Source of the DNA: JAYZAP01 sp964645285
Lineage (GTDB): Bacteria > Pseudomonadota > Alphaproteobacteria > JAAXGF01
Length of the DNA: 21,983 nt
Assembly: GCA_964645285.1 (NCBI GenBank)
Contig: CAZYDR010000062.1
Span: 1 to 21,983 of the forward strand
Direction: 5' to 3'
Part shown: positions 1 to 7,007 of the stretch, piece by piece
How the letters are laid out: the number at the start of each line of letters is the position of its first letter
Position numbering within the stretch: the first letter of the stretch is position 1
Notes under the pieces: generated by a model
The model's input: only the letters and a program-made list of their open reading frames with translations
What the model was told of the DNA's origin: nothing
Databases searched by the model: none
Program-made: the position numbers and the translations under genes

Positions 1-98
1 TGTCCCTGGTATTGTATGCGCGGGACCGTGCCTTTCAGTGGCGTTCCCAGCTATGGCGGGGCTTTCGGTGCGGGCCTGGCTAACTAGAGCCTTCGAGC

Positions 99-278
99 TT
101 GATCGGGGCCGGGCCAAAAGGGACCCGGATCCCTGAGCTGTGGTGCCTGCGCCGTCGTACGTGCAAGGCTGGGGCTTTCAGCCATGGCCTCTGGCAGACG
201 GGAGCGCTTTTGAGGACGCCCGGGTCATGCGCATTTGGGGGCTTAATCGGGATTGGTTGGAAAGGGACCCGAATTCCG
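99..278 (+). repeat. Degenerate direct repeat, 144-bp period
   Basis: Segments 99-134 and 243-278 match at 25 of 36 positions and share an 11-base identical run (aaagggacccg). The offset is 144 bases, exactly 48 codons. In one frame both copies encode a similar peptide (LIGAGPKGTRIP and LIGIGWKGTRIP). A tttcag at 33 and one at 176 (offset 143) suggest the duplicated unit may begin further upstream. The copies are too diverged to be a recent duplication. It could be remnant coding sequence or a noncoding repeat. Confidence 0.4.
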
Positions 279-306
279 GGGAACGAAATGCTCCTAGCAA
301 TGAAAA

Positions 307-330
307 AAGCGGCAATTTAAGCGGCAATTT
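307..330 (+). repeat. Two perfect tandem copies of a 12-mer
   Basis: The unit aagcggcaattt occurs at 307-318 and again directly at 319-330, followed by two more T. It lies about 110 bases beyond the C-terminal end of the IS3-family transposase remnant (which reads leftward), so it may belong to the element's end or be a replication-slippage product. No function is assigned. Confidence 0.6.
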
Positions 331-441
331 TTCCGACCCTGCTCAGAATTTTCGTTTCTCTGAAAAAGAAAAATACCTCCAACATATTGTATTAGCGGGG
401 TTATTTTTGGTTTCGTGAATTGAATTTGAACCAACAACCTT

Positions 442-600
442 CATGTTCAGAGCCTGATGGGGGCGAATGTGATTGTACTGTTTGAGCCAGGTTTCGATGA
501 CGATCTGAGCCTGTCTGATTGAAGTGAACCACTCTGCATTGAGACTTCCCTGCGCAGGGTGCCATTGAAGCGTTCGTTGTATCCGTTCACCGCCCCACGG
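442..600 (-). pseudogene. IS3-family transposase, C-terminal fragment, frameshifted
   Basis: Read on the minus strand, this piece shows the end of an IS3-type DDE transposase (integrase core). A PW is followed by NGYNERFNGTLRREV, then LNAEWFTSIRQAQIVIETW, then YNHIRPHQALNM, which is the usual order after the catalytic Glu region. The three parts are not in one frame. An apparent extra G near 593-597 shifts the frame before NGYNERF, and an apparent missing base near 543-546 shifts it back before LNAEWF, so the two lesions compensate. The fragment lacks the N-terminal helix-turn-helix and the first catalytic Asp, and cannot be functional. The frame stays open to 343 but without family resemblance after the RPHQAL motif. 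Confidence 0.85.
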
Positions 601-619
601 TCCGCGTACCCCGGCCCCC

Positions 620-841
620 GGCCCACTGCTCAAGGGCCTCGAGACACGCTTCACTGACGGCTTTTCGGTCGCCCGCCTAGTGCTGCTTCAGCAACCCGCT
701 GCCAACCAGCAACCCGACGCCACTCTCACCAACCTCGACTGGCGCGGCGCTCGCGGAGGCGTCGTGCACGGGCGGATGATGCTGGTTCGTGAGTCATGTA
801 ACTGGTTGTTATTATGTCATAAATTGTGAATATAGTCTAAC
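620..841. other. Spacer between two transposase pieces; no gene supported
   Basis: In an intact IS3-family transposase, the DNG-EF motif and the PW-NGY motif lie roughly 100 bases apart. Here they are about 350 bases apart, so foreign sequence or a rearrangement of about 250 bases separates them. The stretch is GC-rich to about 775 and then AT-rich. A plus-strand frame stays open to about 829 without a start codon. A 23-codon minus-strand frame (726-797) resembles the basic N-terminus of small antitoxins but stops early. Neither is called as a gene. Confidence 0.45.
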
Positions 842-997
842 TTATAGGATGTGACATTCCGAACATTTTCTGAAATTTCCTAGGAGAGTCTTCTGTGCCT
901 CGGGGTCTGCGTCGGTCAGGCGGAGGCCAGATACAGCATGGGCAGTGAACTCGGCTCCGTTGTCGGGGCGCCCCAAGGGGGGGATAATAGCGGACAT
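842..997 (-). pseudogene. IS3-family transposase, DDE-core fragment
   Basis: A 51-codon minus-strand frame contains LGRPDNGAEFTAHAV, which matches the second catalytic Asp block (xxSDNGpEFxAxAV) of IS3-family DDE transposases. After SGLRLTDADPEA the resemblance fades and the frame ends at a TAA. The fragment lies upstream, in reading direction, of the C-terminal fragment at 442-600, in the same orientation, so both probably come from one element or from two related ones. It is an inactive remnant. Confidence 0.7.
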
Positions 998-1114
998 GGC
1001 GCCTACGCTCTCCCACGCTTGGAGTTAGTCAGGATTGGGGCTTTGTAATTATCGCCTCGCCTGGATTCTCCCCGGCGACCCGCGAACCAAGCGGCACGCC
1101 AACCGAGTCTCCAT

Positions 1115-1960
1115 TCAGTCCCTGGCATAAAAGCTATCGAGTACCGAGTCCGCCGGTCCGGTGAGCTGAATCGCGCGGAACACGGCGGCGCGGAGGAACG
1201 GGTCCGAGGTCAGGTCGCCGAACGCCGGGACATAAGCGGCGCCGCACAGGTCCTCGACCAGACGGCGCTCGAATAGGGCCCAACCGACGATGGAGCGGAA
1301 ATCGGCAAAGACCCCGCAATGGCCGTCCTAGAGGCAGGAATCTACCACGACGCCGCCCTGGCGATGGGCCGACACTGCGCCAAGCGCCCGCAACACGCTG
1401 GTAAACTGGCCGACGTCGTCGTCCCAATAGGGATAGCGGGTCGTGAAGTAGGAGAAATTGCCGATGACGTCGAGACCGGCGGTAAGCCCGAGGATGGTGT
1501 TCTCGAAGCTTGCCGGCGCGCCAATGAGCGCCGCCCGGGGCTGGATCGGTACTGTTTGGCCCAAGTCCATCCAGTCGTCCGCGGTCCACAGGGCGGGCCC
1601 GGTTTCCTGGGACGCCGCTTCGCGCAGCGCAGCCGGGAGCCCCATGCGGCGCTCGAGGATAAGCTGATAGGCGTCGGGCGGCGGCAGATCAGCGGCCTCG
1701 AACTGGTGCCAAATTTCAAGGAGCGCCGCCTTGGTCAGGGGCCAGTCGGGCAAGCCGATATTGACAGTTATTTGAGACCGCCCCTCGGCCCGGCAGCGCA
1801 GCGCCCACTCGCGCTGGGACGCGACGCCGCGAAAGTCATGAAACGCGGTGCGCCGACGCTGAACGTCGCGGCCGGCGACGAAGCCTTCGGCAAGCACATC
1901 GCACCAATCGGGCAGAGCCGGCGGCAGCAGTTCATCGCGGCTGAACGCGGGAATCATCAC
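1115..1960 (-). pseudogene. Disrupted conserved gene of unrecognised family
   Basis: A minus-strand frame starts at ATG 1960 (MMIPAFSRDELL) and reads well for about 209 residues. It includes a block that looks like a conserved core, GLDVIGNFSYF followed by RYPYWDDDV, before a TAG at 1328-1330. The same frame continues with plausible protein (DGHCGVFADFRSIVG) to about 1285. There the plausible frame changes and continues with ALFERRLVEDLCGAAYVPAF and ends FYARD at a stop at 1115-1117. One nonsense codon and one frameshift in a gene of about 280 codons indicate a pseudogene. I do not recognise the family with confidence. It neighbours an EutQ-like cupin in the same orientation, with 58 bases between them, so the two were probably co-transcribed. 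Confidence 0.65.
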
Positions 1961-2018
1961 CCCAACCCCACGGGATGCCCGACCGGGAACAACCGGCCCG
2001 CCCTGTACGCAAGACCCG

Positions 2019-2387
2019 TCAATCGCTGCCCACTAGCAAACGCCAGCGGACATTGCCTTCCGGGTGGACGATGTAGAGCAGCTTCGCCTTACCGGTGGAT
2101 TCATAGTGCAGTTGCGTATCCTTGGGCAGAAATATGGTGTCGCCGGCGTTGCCCTCGAACACCTCACCGTCGATGACACATCGAAAGGTACCTTCGAGGA
2201 CGTAGAAAATTTCGTCGTAGTTTATGAACCAGTCGGCATCAATGTCGTTGACCTCCAGGATACCAAAGCCGAGACCGCCACTCAGCGGCTGGCGGACGAT
2301 GCGCGCGAAGCGCGACGTCACTGGGTCTTGGCCTATGCGGTCCTCGAAGACGACGTCTTCGGCCTTGATGACTTTAGCTTTCCACAT
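2019..2387 (-). CDS. EutQ-like cupin-domain protein
   Basis: A 122-residue single-domain beta-barrel cupin. The segment INYDEIFYVLEGTFRCVID, then the GDTIFLPKD block, then LLYIVHPEGNVRW closely follows the pattern of the C-terminal cupin of EutQ (YDEIDMVLEGEL, then AGDVMFIPKG, then FLYVAWPANW). EutQ itself acts in ethanolamine utilisation as an acetate-kinase-like protein, but no other eut gene is visible here, so a stand-alone small-molecule or metal-binding role is more likely. The start at 2387 is chosen because a strong ribosome binding site (cggagga) lies just upstream; a start at 2414 would add nine basic residues before the conserved part. The downstream gene in the same direction is the disrupted gene ending at 1115. 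Confidence 0.8.
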   Translation of the reverse strand: MWKAKVIKAEDVVFEDRIGQDPVTSRFARIVRQPLSGGLGFGILEVNDIDADWFINYDEIFYVLEGTFRCVIDGEVFEGNAGDTIFLPKDTQLHYESTGKAKLLYIVHPEGNVRWRLLVGSD

Positions 2388-2420
2388 TTTCCGGCTCCTC
2401 CGATACAATCTCAATCAGCC

Positions 2421-2448
2421 CGCCGCCCAGCCCCAGGGAAGGGCGGCG
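2421..2448. other. GC-rich perfect inverted repeat
   Basis: cgccgccc at 2421-2428 pairs perfectly with gggcggcg at 2441-2448, with a 12-base loop. It lies in the 273-base divergent gap between the cupin (minus) and the parvulin gene (plus), about 34 bases upstream of the cupin start. No T-run follows on either strand, so it is not a typical terminator. It could be a leader hairpin of the cupin mRNA or an operator. The rest of the gap, 2449-2660, shows nothing I can name. Confidence 0.5.
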
Positions 2449-2660
2449 GCTCACTCCTACCATCGACGCTCGATTGATGCGGTTCCAACAAGCGCGGATT
2501 ACGGAAACCATGCTGCTGAATTAGCGTTGCAATGTCCACCATTTGGCTCGCAGTGAACCATCACGGCCCCTCGCTCGGAAAAATCCCAATGGCCATGGCC
2601 TTGCCGTCCTGTTAGCTTGCCCGCCCTCACCATTCCGATACTCCACAGGCTATCGAAACC

Positions 2661-3482
2661 ATGACATACCGACTCCTCTACGCCGTTCTCCTGACACTGA
2701 TATTGGGTTTCAGCGCGGTCGCCCGGACACAGTCAGCCGATGACGACGTAATCGCCGTGGTCAATGGCGAGGCCATTACGAAAGCCCACGTGATGATGTT
2801 CTATCAATCCCTGCCTCAACAATATCAGCAGGTTCCCGTGGAGACCCTTCGCGACCAGATTTTCGAGAGTCTCATCGAACGCAAATTGCTTGCCCAGGCG
2901 GCGCGCCAAGCCGGCATGCTCGAGAACGAGGAACTCAAGCAGCGCATCGACTACATTACCGATGACGTTCTGCAGCAGGCTTATCTGAACCAGCTTATCG
3001 AGACCCGCGCCACCGGGGAAGTTCTGCAGGCCGCCTACGCGGAAATGGTCGCCGGCTATGATAACAGCGATGAAGTATGGGCCCGTCATATCCTGCTCGA
3101 GAACGAAGCCGACGCCCGCGCGGTGATCGCCGAACTTGAAGCCGGCGCCGACTTCGCGGAACTGGCCAAGGTGCGCTCGAACGGACCGTCCGGCGCCAGT
3201 GGCGGCGACCTCGGCTACTTCGTCCGCGAACAGATGGTCGCTCCCTTCATCACCGCCGCCTTCGAACTGGATGTCGGCGCCATTACCAGTGATCCGGTTC
3301 AGACCGAGTTCGGCTGGCATGTCATCAAGGTCGAAGGCCGCCGTCCGACCACGCCGCCGAGCTACGAGGAAGTCAAGGATAGTCTCCGCACCCAGGAAGC
3401 ACAAGCCGCGCTCACCGAGCGACTCGCCGAACTACGGGCAACCGCTGAAATCCAGCGAACGGACGAAGGCGCCGCCCAATAG
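2661..3482 (+). CDS. Secreted parvulin-type peptidyl-prolyl isomerase
   Basis: A 273-residue PpiC/SurA-type foldase acting on proteins outside the cytoplasm. It catalyses cis-trans isomerisation of prolyl bonds. Residues 1-25 form a signal peptide (MTYRLLYAVLLTLILGFSAV). An N-terminal SurA-like helical part follows (about 28-125: IAVVNGEAITKAHV, then LIERKLLAQAA). The parvulin domain spans about 140-230 with the family landmarks ARHILLENE, FAELAKVRSNGPS, GGDLGYF, MVAPF, and TEFGWHVIKVEGRR. A helical tail ends the protein. The size fits the short periplasmic PpiC-domain family rather than full SurA. The ribosome binding site is weak. The gene stands alone, 96 bases before the next gene on the same strand. 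Confidence 0.92.
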   Translation: MTYRLLYAVLLTLILGFSAVARTQSADDDVIAVVNGEAITKAHVMMFYQSLPQQYQQVPVETLRDQIFESLIERKLLAQAARQAGMLENEELKQRIDYITDDVLQQAYLNQLIETRATGEVLQAAYAEMVAGYDNSDEVWARHILLENEADARAVIAELEAGADFAELAKVRSNGPSGASGGDLGYFVREQMVAPFITAAFELDVGAITSDPVQTEFGWHVIKVEGRRPTTPPSYEEVKDSLRTQEAQAALTERLAELRATAEIQRTDEGAAQ

Positions 3483-3578
3483 GCGATTCCGCCGGCACCG
3501 TCGGGTGATGATTTATGTCAAAGTAATGGTAAGGTTTCGCTGACATCCTGTAACGGTGGATAGCTGTTCGGGATTCAG

Positions 3579-4058
3579 ATGCAGGAAACGTTCTCAGTAT
3601 CGCCGTTGCGCGGCGATCGCATTCTTCAAGCCTATCCCCTGATCCGCGAAGCGGCCGGGGAGATATCGGTCGAGGAATGGCGCGCCTATATCAAGGTCAT
3701 GCTCGCGGCCAAGAGCAAAGGCGGCGACGCCCATGATGTCGTCGGCATCTGTTCGTCAAACAACTACCTGCGCGGCCTGTTCACCTATCGCGTGGTCCCT
3801 GACATTCGCCACCAGCGCACCCTCGATGTCGAATATTTTGTCGTCGAAAGCGTCTTTTCACCGCGCGAGATTGCCACGGCGCTGATGGATGTTGTCGACG
3901 AGGTGGCCCGGGCCGAGGGGTGCAACGCCATTCATGCCAATCTGCCGTCGACCGCCAACTGGCTGGTCAAGATGCTCCATGACCGGGGCTATGGTTCGGG
4001 CACCTGGCAGCTTTCCAAACACCTCACCGACGACAGCACGACCAGCACCGCAGGCTAG
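3579..4058 (+). CDS. Small GNAT-like hypothetical protein
   Basis: A 159-residue cytoplasmic protein with no signal peptide or membrane segment. The layout resembles a GNAT N-acyltransferase fold: an N-terminal alpha/beta part (LIREAAGEISVEEWRAYI), a central strand pair (GICSSNNYLRGLFTYRV, then RTLDVEYFVVES), a helix (EIATALMDVVDEVARAEGC), and the terminal NWLVKMLHDRGYGSG block typical of the GNAT C-terminal strand-helix. The glycine-rich acetyl-CoA loop (Q/RxxGxG/A) is not evident, so catalytic activity is doubtful. The substrate is unknown. It precedes the GGT gene on the same strand. Confidence 0.6.
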   Translation: MQETFSVSPLRGDRILQAYPLIREAAGEISVEEWRAYIKVMLAAKSKGGDAHDVVGICSSNNYLRGLFTYRVVPDIRHQRTLDVEYFVVESVFSPREIATALMDVVDEVARAEGCNAIHANLPSTANWLVKMLHDRGYGSGTWQLSKHLTDDSTTSTAG

Positions 4059-4143
4059 ACTTCTCCCAATTTCCTGTGGCCACCACATGAGGTTCGTGGC
4101 ATGACGGTCGCTGACCGTTAGAACGTATTCATGGGTGGTGGGA

Positions 4144-5856
4144 ATGGCCATACGGACTCTGACAACGATTGGCGCACTTGTTGTGGCGAGCTTCATGAGC
4201 GCCGCTTCGCCGGCCCCGGCCGGCGAGCCGGCACGCGCCAAGCGCCACATGATCGCCACCGCCAACCCCCATGCCAGCCAGGCCGGCCTTGCCATTCTGC
4301 GGCGCGGCGGCAGCGCCATTGATGCGGCAATCGCCGCCCAATTGGTGCTTGGGCTGGTCGAGCCGCAGTCGTCGGGCATCGGCGGTGGCGCTTTCATGCT
4401 CGCCTATGATGCCAGCGCCGACGCGGTTCACGCCTACGACGGCCGCGAAACCGCGCCGATGGCGGTGACGCCGGACCTGTTCCTCAAGGCCGACAGCGCA
4501 CCCATGAAGTTCTACGACGCGGTGATCGGCGGTCGCGCCATCGGTGTACCCGGCCTCGTCGCCATGCTCGAGCAGGCCCATCAGCGCCATGGCAAGCTGC
4601 CCTGGGCAGCGCTGTTCGAACCGGCTATCGCCCTGGCGGAGGCGGGTTTCGAGGTTTCGCCAAGGCTTCATTATTTGATCAGCGAGGCAACCAGCATTGA
4701 TCGCTACGACGTGGCGCGGGCCTATTTTTTCACCGCGGACGGCAAGCCCAAGCCGGTCGGAACGCAGCTGGTCAACCAAGCCTATGCGGTGACCCTGAGG
4801 GCCATTGCCGCGGGCGGCGCCAGGGCCTTCTATGAAGGCGATATTGCCGCCGATATGGTTGCCGCCATTACCGGCGCGGTGGGCAATCCCGGGGTTATGA
4901 CCGTGGCTGATCTCGCCGCCTATGAGGCCAAGGATCGGGCGGCCGTATGCCGGCCCTACCGGAAATGGCGGGTCTGCGGCATGGGGCCGCCAAGCTCGGG
5001 CGGGGTTACCACCCTGTCGATTCTCGGCCTGCTCGAACACTTCGACTTGGCCGCCTTGACGCCAGGATCGGCCGAGGCGGTACATCTGGTCAGTGAAGCC
5101 AGCCGCTTGGCCTATGCGGACCGCGCTCGCTTCCTCGCCGACAGCGATTTCGTGGCGGTCCCTGTGCGCGGTCTACTGGATCGCGGTTATCTGGCCGACC
5201 GGGCCGCGTTAATCGACCACGACCAGTCCATGGGTGCCGCCGAGGCCGGCACACCGCCCTTTGATAACGGCGCGCCGCGTGCCGTTGAGCCGGAAACCGA
5301 GCAATTCTCGACCACCCATCTCAGCGTGATCGACAGCGAGGGCAACGCTGTCTCCATGACGTCAAGCGTTGAGAGCGCCTTCGGCTCGCGCCTCATGGTG
5401 CGCGGCTTCATGCTCAACAATCAGCTCACCGACTTTTCCTTCCGTCCCGCGGTGGATGGCGTTCCCGTAGCCAACCGGGTAGCGCCGGGCAAGCGGCCAC
5501 GGTCATCCATGGCCCCGACCCTGGTGTTCGACAAAGGCGGCCAATTGTTGCTCGCTATTGGCTCGCCAGGCGGATCGCGCATCATCGCCTACGTCACCCA
5601 GGCGCTAATCGCCATGCTTGATTGGGGTCTCGATGCCCAGCAGGCACTCGATCTGCCCCATCACGTGAACCGTAACGGGCCCATCGATCTCGAATCCGGA
5701 ACGCCGCTGGTCGACCTGGAAGCGGCTCTGGTCGAGCGCGGCCATGACGTCCGCCTGCGTGGCCTGAACAGTGGGTTGCATGCCGTCGTGGTCACGCCGG
5801 ATGGCCTCGAAGGCGGCGCCGATCCGCGCCGGGAAGGGATTGCCCTGGGCGACTAG
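4144..5856 (+). CDS. ggt: Gamma-glutamyltransferase (GGT)
   Basis: An exported N-terminal-nucleophile hydrolase that cleaves gamma-glutamyl bonds, as in glutathione, and transfers the glutamyl group to acceptors or water. About 570 residues, the usual length. An N-terminal signal peptide (AIRTLTTIGALVVASFMSAA) is followed by the large-subunit motif ATANPHASQAGLAIL and SSGIGGGAFML. The autoprocessing site is the TTHLSVID block, whose first Thr is residue 390 counted from ATG 4144; it becomes the catalytic N-terminal Thr of the small subunit. Then come the conserved FMLNNQLTDFS and GSPGGSRI blocks. ATG 4144 is preferred over GTG 4135 or 4138 because ggtggtggga just precedes it. Two small hairpins lie in the 85-base gap upstream, one of them acggtc-gct-gaccgt near 4105-4119. 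Confidence 0.93.
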   Translation: MAIRTLTTIGALVVASFMSAASPAPAGEPARAKRHMIATANPHASQAGLAILRRGGSAIDAAIAAQLVLGLVEPQSSGIGGGAFMLAYDASADAVHAYDGRETAPMAVTPDLFLKADSAPMKFYDAVIGGRAIGVPGLVAMLEQAHQRHGKLPWAALFEPAIALAEAGFEVSPRLHYLISEATSIDRYDVARAYFFTADGKPKPVGTQLVNQAYAVTLRAIAAGGARAFYEGDIAADMVAAITGAVGNPGVMTVADLAAYEAKDRAAVCRPYRKWRVCGMGPPSSGGVTTLSILGLLEHFDLAALTPGSAEAVHLVSEASRLAYADRARFLADSDFVAVPVRGLLDRGYLADRAALIDHDQSMGAAEAGTPPFDNGAPRAVEPETEQFSTTHLSVIDSEGNAVSMTSSVESAFGSRLMVRGFMLNNQLTDFSFRPAVDGVPVANRVAPGKRPRSSMAPTLVFDKGGQLLLAIGSPGGSRIIAYVTQALIAMLDWGLDAQQALDLPHHVNRNGPIDLESGTPLVDLEAALVERGHDVRLRGLNSGLHAVVVTPDGLEGGADPRREGIALGD

Positions 5857-5954
5857 AACGGCTTCCCGATCGATTAACGAATACGAAAGCCTCATGGGGC
5901 TATGTTTCGTGACATTGGAATGATCGGGTCTTGCGGCGATACTGAACGATTGAT

Positions 5955-6905
5955 TTGGATCTCAAGTCGGCCAACGTGGTTCTCCTGGAGGAGAACGGCG
6001 CTGTCCGGCGTCTGGTAAAGAGCACTCTGCTGGGAATCGGGTTCGGCACCGTCAACGAATGCGGTACCGCCGACCTCGCGCGCCGTATTGTCGAAGGCAC
6101 GGAATGCGACCTCATAATTGTCGATCTCGACCATGAAGACGAAGCGGTTTGCTACATCATTAACGATATTCGCCACGCCCGCCTCGGCAACAACCCGTTT
6201 GTCACGATCATCGGCCTGTCTCACACCCCTGCCGAGGCGGTCATCGAAAAAGTCCTCGACGCGGGTACCGATGATCTGGTCCGAAAACCGATTTCGACCA
6301 AGCTTCTCAGCGAACGGATCACCAACCTGATCCAAAATCGCAAAGACTTCGTCGCCACGTCCGATTACGTCGGCCCCCAACGCAGTAAAGGCGTCCGCCC
6401 GGAGACCGAAGAAGCCGCCAAGGTCGAAGTCCCGAACCGGCTGCGCGATAAGGCATCCGGCACGAAAAAACGGGACGGTGAGGGACAAGTGGATGAAAAA
6501 GCAATCCAGCGCGCTGCTGAAGCGGTCAATCTGCAGCGACTTAGCGGTCTGGTTCTGTTGATCATCAATCAGTCGGCACAGCTTGAGAAAGCCGCCGCGA
6601 GCGGCGCCAACAGCGTCGACATCACCGAGGATGTGGCCAAACTCTCCCATCTGGTGGCCGAAGCCAAGCGCATCAAACTATCCCACGGTGTCCTCGGCAC
6701 GTCTCAGCTCAATGCCTCCATGGCCCGGGTGATGATGGCGATCTCCGAGTCGCCGGCGCCCAGCGTGTGCCAGATAGAGGTTCTCCGCCTCCATGCCCAG
6801 GCCATTGCCGCGGCGACCCGGGGCGACAACTCCGCCGCCGACAAGGCGGTCTCCGCCCTCAACGAAGTCACCGCCAGCGACGCCCAGCCCGCCGCCGCCG
6901 ACTAA
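5955..6905 (+). CDS. Response-regulator receiver protein with helical C-terminus
   Basis: A 316-residue protein. Residues 6-125 are a CheY-like receiver: the first strand ends in an acidic pair (VVLLEEN), the likely phospho-accepting Asp is D57 in DLIIVDLD, and the conserved Lys is K111 in VRKPIS. Residues 125-180 are a charged linker. Residues 180-300 are predicted helical (AIQRAAEAVNLQRLSGLVLL, KLSHLVAEAKRIKLSHGV) with no recognisable DNA-binding, GGDEF or kinase domain. The tail is Ala-rich. The start is probably TTG 5955, since an in-frame TGA lies 12 bases before it; no strong ribosome binding site is seen. No histidine kinase adjoins it. An FNR-type regulator follows 102 bases downstream. 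Confidence 0.75.
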   Translation: MDLKSANVVLLEENGAVRRLVKSTLLGIGFGTVNECGTADLARRIVEGTECDLIIVDLDHEDEAVCYIINDIRHARLGNNPFVTIIGLSHTPAEAVIEKVLDAGTDDLVRKPISTKLLSERITNLIQNRKDFVATSDYVGPQRSKGVRPETEEAAKVEVPNRLRDKASGTKKRDGEGQVDEKAIQRAAEAVNLQRLSGLVLLIINQSAQLEKAAASGANSVDITEDVAKLSHLVAEAKRIKLSHGVLGTSQLNASMARVMMAISESPAPSVCQIEVLRLHAQAIAAATRGDNSAADKAVSALNEVTASDAQPAAAD

Positions 6906-7007
6906 GCGAATTCGGCCCTACCAGGCCCGTTTGCGATAGGGGTCTTTACACGGCGAACTGGAAGACATGGAACCGTTCAGCGGTTAACGCTTGTTTGAAA
7001 CGGAAAT

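Larger units (their letters stand above)
1..345. other. Gene-less decayed region at window start
   Basis: No credible gene is seen here. Short open frames exist on both strands, but they have no family resemblance, no ribosome binding site and unusual composition. The stretch contains a degenerate tandem duplication and a 12-bp tandem repeat, listed separately, and it borders a broken IS3-type transposase. The simplest reading is intergenic debris left by mobile-element insertion and decay. Confidence 0.5.

Noticed and set aside
2224..2556. Plus-strand frames across the cupin gene and the gap
   Set aside because: They are antisense to the cupin and continue into noncoding sequence without family resemblance or a ribosome binding site.
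4129..5085. 318-codon minus-strand frame
   Set aside because: Antisense to the GGT gene; no family motifs, rich in Gly, His and Arg as antisense translations of GC-rich genes are.
5950..5963. TTGAT-ttgg-ATCTC, a near match to the FNR box TTGAT-N4-ATCAA
   Set aside because: It overlaps the TTG start codon of the receiver gene and matches only 8 of 10 positions; no promoter elements fit around it.
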